A DNA stretch of 64,000 bases from Croceibacter atlanticus HTCC2559 (GTDB taxonomy: Bacteria; Bacteroidota; Bacteroidia; Flavobacteriales; Flavobacteriaceae), in contig NC_014230.1 of the NCBI RefSeq assembly GCF_000196315.1, positions 496,001 through 560,000 of the forward strand, read 5' to 3'. Below, piece by piece: positions 61,852 through 64,000 of the stretch. How positions within the stretch are numbered: position 1 is the first letter of the stretch; each line of letters begins with the position of its first letter. Both the position numbers and the translations under genes were made by a program. The notes below the pieces were generated by a model. It did no database searches and was not told where the DNA came from. It worked only from the letters and a program-made list of their open reading frames with translations.

Positions 61852-62847
61852 ATGAGCAACATCACAGCAGCAATCACAGCTGTAGGAGGCTATGTCCCAG
61901 AATACGTGTTAAGCAACAAGGTCTTAGAGACTATGGTTGATACAAATGATGAATGGATTACCACTAGAACTGGTATAAAAGAACGTCGTTTGTTAAAGGA
62001 AGAAGGAAAAGGCACGTCATATTTAGGTATAAAAGCCGCAGAAGATCTAATTCAAAAAATAGATCTAGACCCAACAACAATAGACTTAGTTATTTTTGCA
62101 ACAGCAACACCAGATATGCCAGTAGCATCTTCTGGAGCATATTTAGCTTCTCAAATAGGAGCTAAAAATGCCTTTTCTTATGATCTGCAAGCAGCTTGCT
62201 CTAGCTTTCTATACGGTATGTCAACGGCTGCCAGTTATGTACAAAGTGGTCGCTACAAAAAAGTACTATTAGTAGGCGCAGATAAAATGTCTTCTATCAT
62301 TGACTATACAGACAGAGCAACTTGCATAATTTTTGGAGACGGCGGTGGCGCAGTTTTGTTCGAGCCAAATGAAGATGGTTTAGGACTACAAGATGAAATT
62401 TTAAGAAGTGACGGTATTGGTCGTGAATTTTTAAAAATAGATGCAGGCGGATCCATATTGCCAGCTAGCGAAGAAACTGTGGCAAACAAACAACATTTTG
62501 TACAACAAGATGGCAAAACAGTATTTAAATTTGCTGTGTCAAACATGGCAGATGTAAGCGCAAGCATTATGGAGCGCAACAACCTAACAAATGAGGATGT
62601 AAGCTGGTTAGTAGCACACCAAGCCAATAAAAGGATTATAGATGCTACTGCTAGAAGAATGAACCTAGATGAGTCTAAGGTTCTTATGAACATACAACGC
62701 TATGGTAATACAACTTCAGCCACATTACCATTATTATTACACGATTACGAAAAAAAATTAAAGCGAGGTGACAACCTCATTTTCGCCTCTTTTGGAGGTG
62801 GCTTTACTTGGGGTTCAATTTACCTCAAGTGGGCATATAATTCCTAA
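61852..62847 (+). CDS. fabH: Beta-ketoacyl-ACP synthase III
   Basis: The protein (331 residues from the ATG at 61852) condenses acetyl-CoA with malonyl-ACP to start fatty acid synthesis. It has TNDEWITTRTGIKERR, the active-site Cys in LQAACSSFLYGM, the His in VAHQANKRI and Asn in GNTTSATLPL, completing the Cys-His-Asn triad, and a GGGFTWGSIYLKW end. The ATG at 61852 gives the normal N-terminus (SNITAAITAVGGYVPEY). Confidence 0.96.
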   Translation: MSNITAAITAVGGYVPEYVLSNKVLETMVDTNDEWITTRTGIKERRLLKEEGKGTSYLGIKAAEDLIQKIDLDPTTIDLVIFATATPDMPVASSGAYLASQIGAKNAFSYDLQAACSSFLYGMSTAASYVQSGRYKKVLLVGADKMSSIIDYTDRATCIIFGDGGGAVLFEPNEDGLGLQDEILRSDGIGREFLKIDAGGSILPASEETVANKQHFVQQDGKTVFKFAVSNMADVSASIMERNNLTNEDVSWLVAHQANKRIIDATARRMNLDESKVLMNIQRYGNTTSATLPLLLHDYEKKLKRGDNLIFASFGGGFTWGSIYLKWAYNS

Positions 62848-62881
62848 CAAAACTAAATAAACACCTAAACAACGTATCATT

Positions 62882-63379
62882 ATGGAGTTAAAGGACATTC
62901 AGAATTTAATAAAATTCGTAGCCAAATCTGGCGCAAGCGAGGTAAAGCTCGAAATGGAAGATGTGAAAATCACCATTAAAACTGGTTCAGACGAAAAAGA
63001 AACTATCGTACAGCACATGCAAATGCCTGCACAAATGCCACAACAGATGGCTGCTGCACCTGCACCAGCACCAGCACAACCTGTAGCGCAAGCCGCGGCT
63101 GCTGCACCAGCTGATTCTAATAATGGAGATGACTCTAAGTATATTACTGTAAAGTCTCCAATTATTGGTACTTTTTATCGCAAACCATCTCCGGATAAAG
63201 ATCTTTTCTGTGAAGTAGGAGACTCTATCAAAGAAGGTGATGTACTTTGTATTATTGAAGCAATGAAGCTTTTCAATGAAATAGAAAGTGAAGTGTCAGG
63301 AAAAATCGTGAAAGTATTAGTAGACGATTCTTCTCCTGTAGAGTTTGATCAACCATTATTCTTGGTAGATCCTTCTTAA
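62882..63379 (+). CDS. accB: Biotin carboxyl carrier protein of acetyl-CoA carboxylase
   Basis: The 165-residue protein has an N-terminal helical region (ELKDIQNLIKFVAKSGASEV), an Ala/Pro/Gln linker (about 48-78), and a biotinyl domain with the biotinylated Lys in IIEAMKLFNEIESE. It carries carboxyl groups for malonyl-CoA formation. Directly upstream of accC, consistent with an fabH-accB-accC operon. Confidence 0.97.
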   Translation: MELKDIQNLIKFVAKSGASEVKLEMEDVKITIKTGSDEKETIVQHMQMPAQMPQQMAAAPAPAPAQPVAQAAAAAPADSNNGDDSKYITVKSPIIGTFYRKPSPDKDLFCEVGDSIKEGDVLCIIEAMKLFNEIESEVSGKIVKVLVDDSSPVEFDQPLFLVDPS

Positions 63380-63439
63380 TCACCTTTTGTTTTAATCTGA
63401 GTTGGTATGATTATATCAACTTCAAATGCTGAAACAGTT

Positions 63440-64000
63440 ATGTTCAAAAAAATTCTAATTGCCAATAGAGGCGAGATTGCATTACGTATTATACGTACTT
63501 GTAAAGAAATGGGTATAAGCACTGTTGCTGTTTATTCTACTGCAGATGCAGAAAGTTTGCACGTTAAGTTTGCAGACGAAGCTGTTTGTATAGGACCAGC
63601 ACCAAGTAACTTATCCTATTTAAAAATTCCAAATATTATTGCTGCCGCAGAAATAACAAATGCAGATGCTATTCATCCTGGATATGGTTTCTTGGCAGAA
63701 AATTCGAAGTTTTCTAAAATATGTGAAGAGCACGATATTAAGTTTATTGGTGCTTCTCCAGATATGATTGATAAAATGGGAGACAAAGCTTCTGCAAGAG
63801 CTACAATGCAAGCTGCAGGTGTGCCTTGTATTCCTGGATCAGATGGCCTTTTAAAAGATTTTGCAGAATGTAAGAAAGTTGCAAAAGACATGGGTTATCC
63901 AGTTATGCTTAAAGCTACTGCCGGTGGTGGTGGTAAAGGTATGCGTGCTGTATGGAAACCTGAAGACCTTGAAGATGCTTGGGATAGCGCAAGACAAGAA
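63440..64000 (+). CDS. accC: Biotin carboxylase, 5' part (runs off the window)
   Basis: The first 187 residues of biotin carboxylase are present, ending at the window edge in frame. Visible: [50 protein letters not shown] and the glycine-rich ATP loop [14 protein letters not shown]. It carboxylates the biotin of AccB. I start at the ATG at 63440 ([11 protein letters not shown]); an in-frame ATG at 63407 would add 11 residues not seen in the family. Confidence 0.97.
   Translation, partial: MFKKILIANRGEIALRIIRTCKEMGISTVAVYSTADAESLHVKFADEAVCIGPAPSNLSYLKIPNIIAAAEITNADAIHPGYGFLAENSKFSKICEEHDIKFIGASPDMIDKMGDKASARATMQAAGVPCIPGSDGLLKDFAECKKVAKDMGYPVMLKATAGGGGKGMRAVWKPEDLEDAWDSARQE

Noticed and set aside
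62304-62693. Antisense frame of 129 residues inside fabH
   Set aside because: It is a mirror of a well-supported gene and has no recognisable domain.
1-64000. tRNA, rRNA, CRISPR, insertion sequences, prophage or defence islands
   Set aside because: No direct-repeat arrays, transposase or integrase motifs, or tRNA-like cloverleafs were seen in the intergenic spaces, and gene content is that of a core chromosome.

Overview
The window looks like a chromosomal segment from a member of the Flavobacteriaceae (Bacteroidota), probably marine. Evidence: low G+C DNA, promoters of the Bacteroidota type (TTTG, about 20 bases, TAnnTTTG), few Shine-Dalgarno sequences, a secreted M36 protease with a type IX secretion C-terminal sorting domain, a Bat (aerotolerance) operon, an OlsF-type aminolipid synthase, and the ribE/pdxA/DUF177/rpmF/fabH/accB/accC arrangement. 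I see no rRNA, tRNA, CRISPR array, prophage, integrase or insertion sequence. Gene density is high and the only gene-free stretch over 300 bases is 8538-8911.

Layout. 1-7.9 kb: small envelope proteins, then a DtxR/MntR-type regulator divergent from a metal-uptake operon (outer-membrane-like protein, TroA-type binding lipoprotein, ATPase, two permeases each carrying a C-terminal winged helix), followed by a lipoprotein, a small membrane protein and MarC. 7.9-13 kb: DUF3109 protein, class Ia ribonucleotide reductase nrdB-nrdA behind a structured promoter region with DnaA-box-like sites, and YraN. 13-19 kb: class V aminotransferase, CvpA and two SulP anion transporters. 19-30 kb: a ten-gene minus-strand MoxR/DUF58/Bat operon with two BatD-like proteins, two von Willebrand factor proteins, two TPR proteins and two SH3-type proteins. 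30-33.3 kb: aldo/keto reductase, a TetR-controlled hydrolase/thioesterase pair with two matching operators, and SdpI. 33.4-36 kb: yicC-gmk-nadD and a Kbp-like BON-LysM protein. 36-45 kb: lipoprotein, gpsA, GbsR-type regulator, M36 protease, pheS with two small companions, an acetyltransferase and a CREST-type membrane protein. 44.8-50.7 kb: the four-gene ligase-associated DNA repair cluster (PdeM, Lhr-type helicase, ATP-dependent ligase, metallo-beta-lactamase nuclease). 50.8-55.1 kb: a compact signalling operon (coiled-coil protein, profilin/roadblock-like protein, Ras-like GTPase lacking the catalytic Gln, cytosolic hybrid histidine kinase) downstream of fbp. 55-64 kb: GNAT, aspartate kinase, OlsF-like enzyme, a small PID-CTERM-like protein, ribE, pdxA, DUF177, rpmF, fabH, accB and the 5' part of accC.

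The best candidate for an undescribed system is the GTPase/hybrid-kinase operon at 50.8-54.0 kb. Next are the paired permease-winged-helix fusions in the metal operon, the DnaA-box-bearing nrd promoter, and the extended Bat operon with its unknown exported members. Function calls rest on recognising family motifs by eye; no database search was possible.
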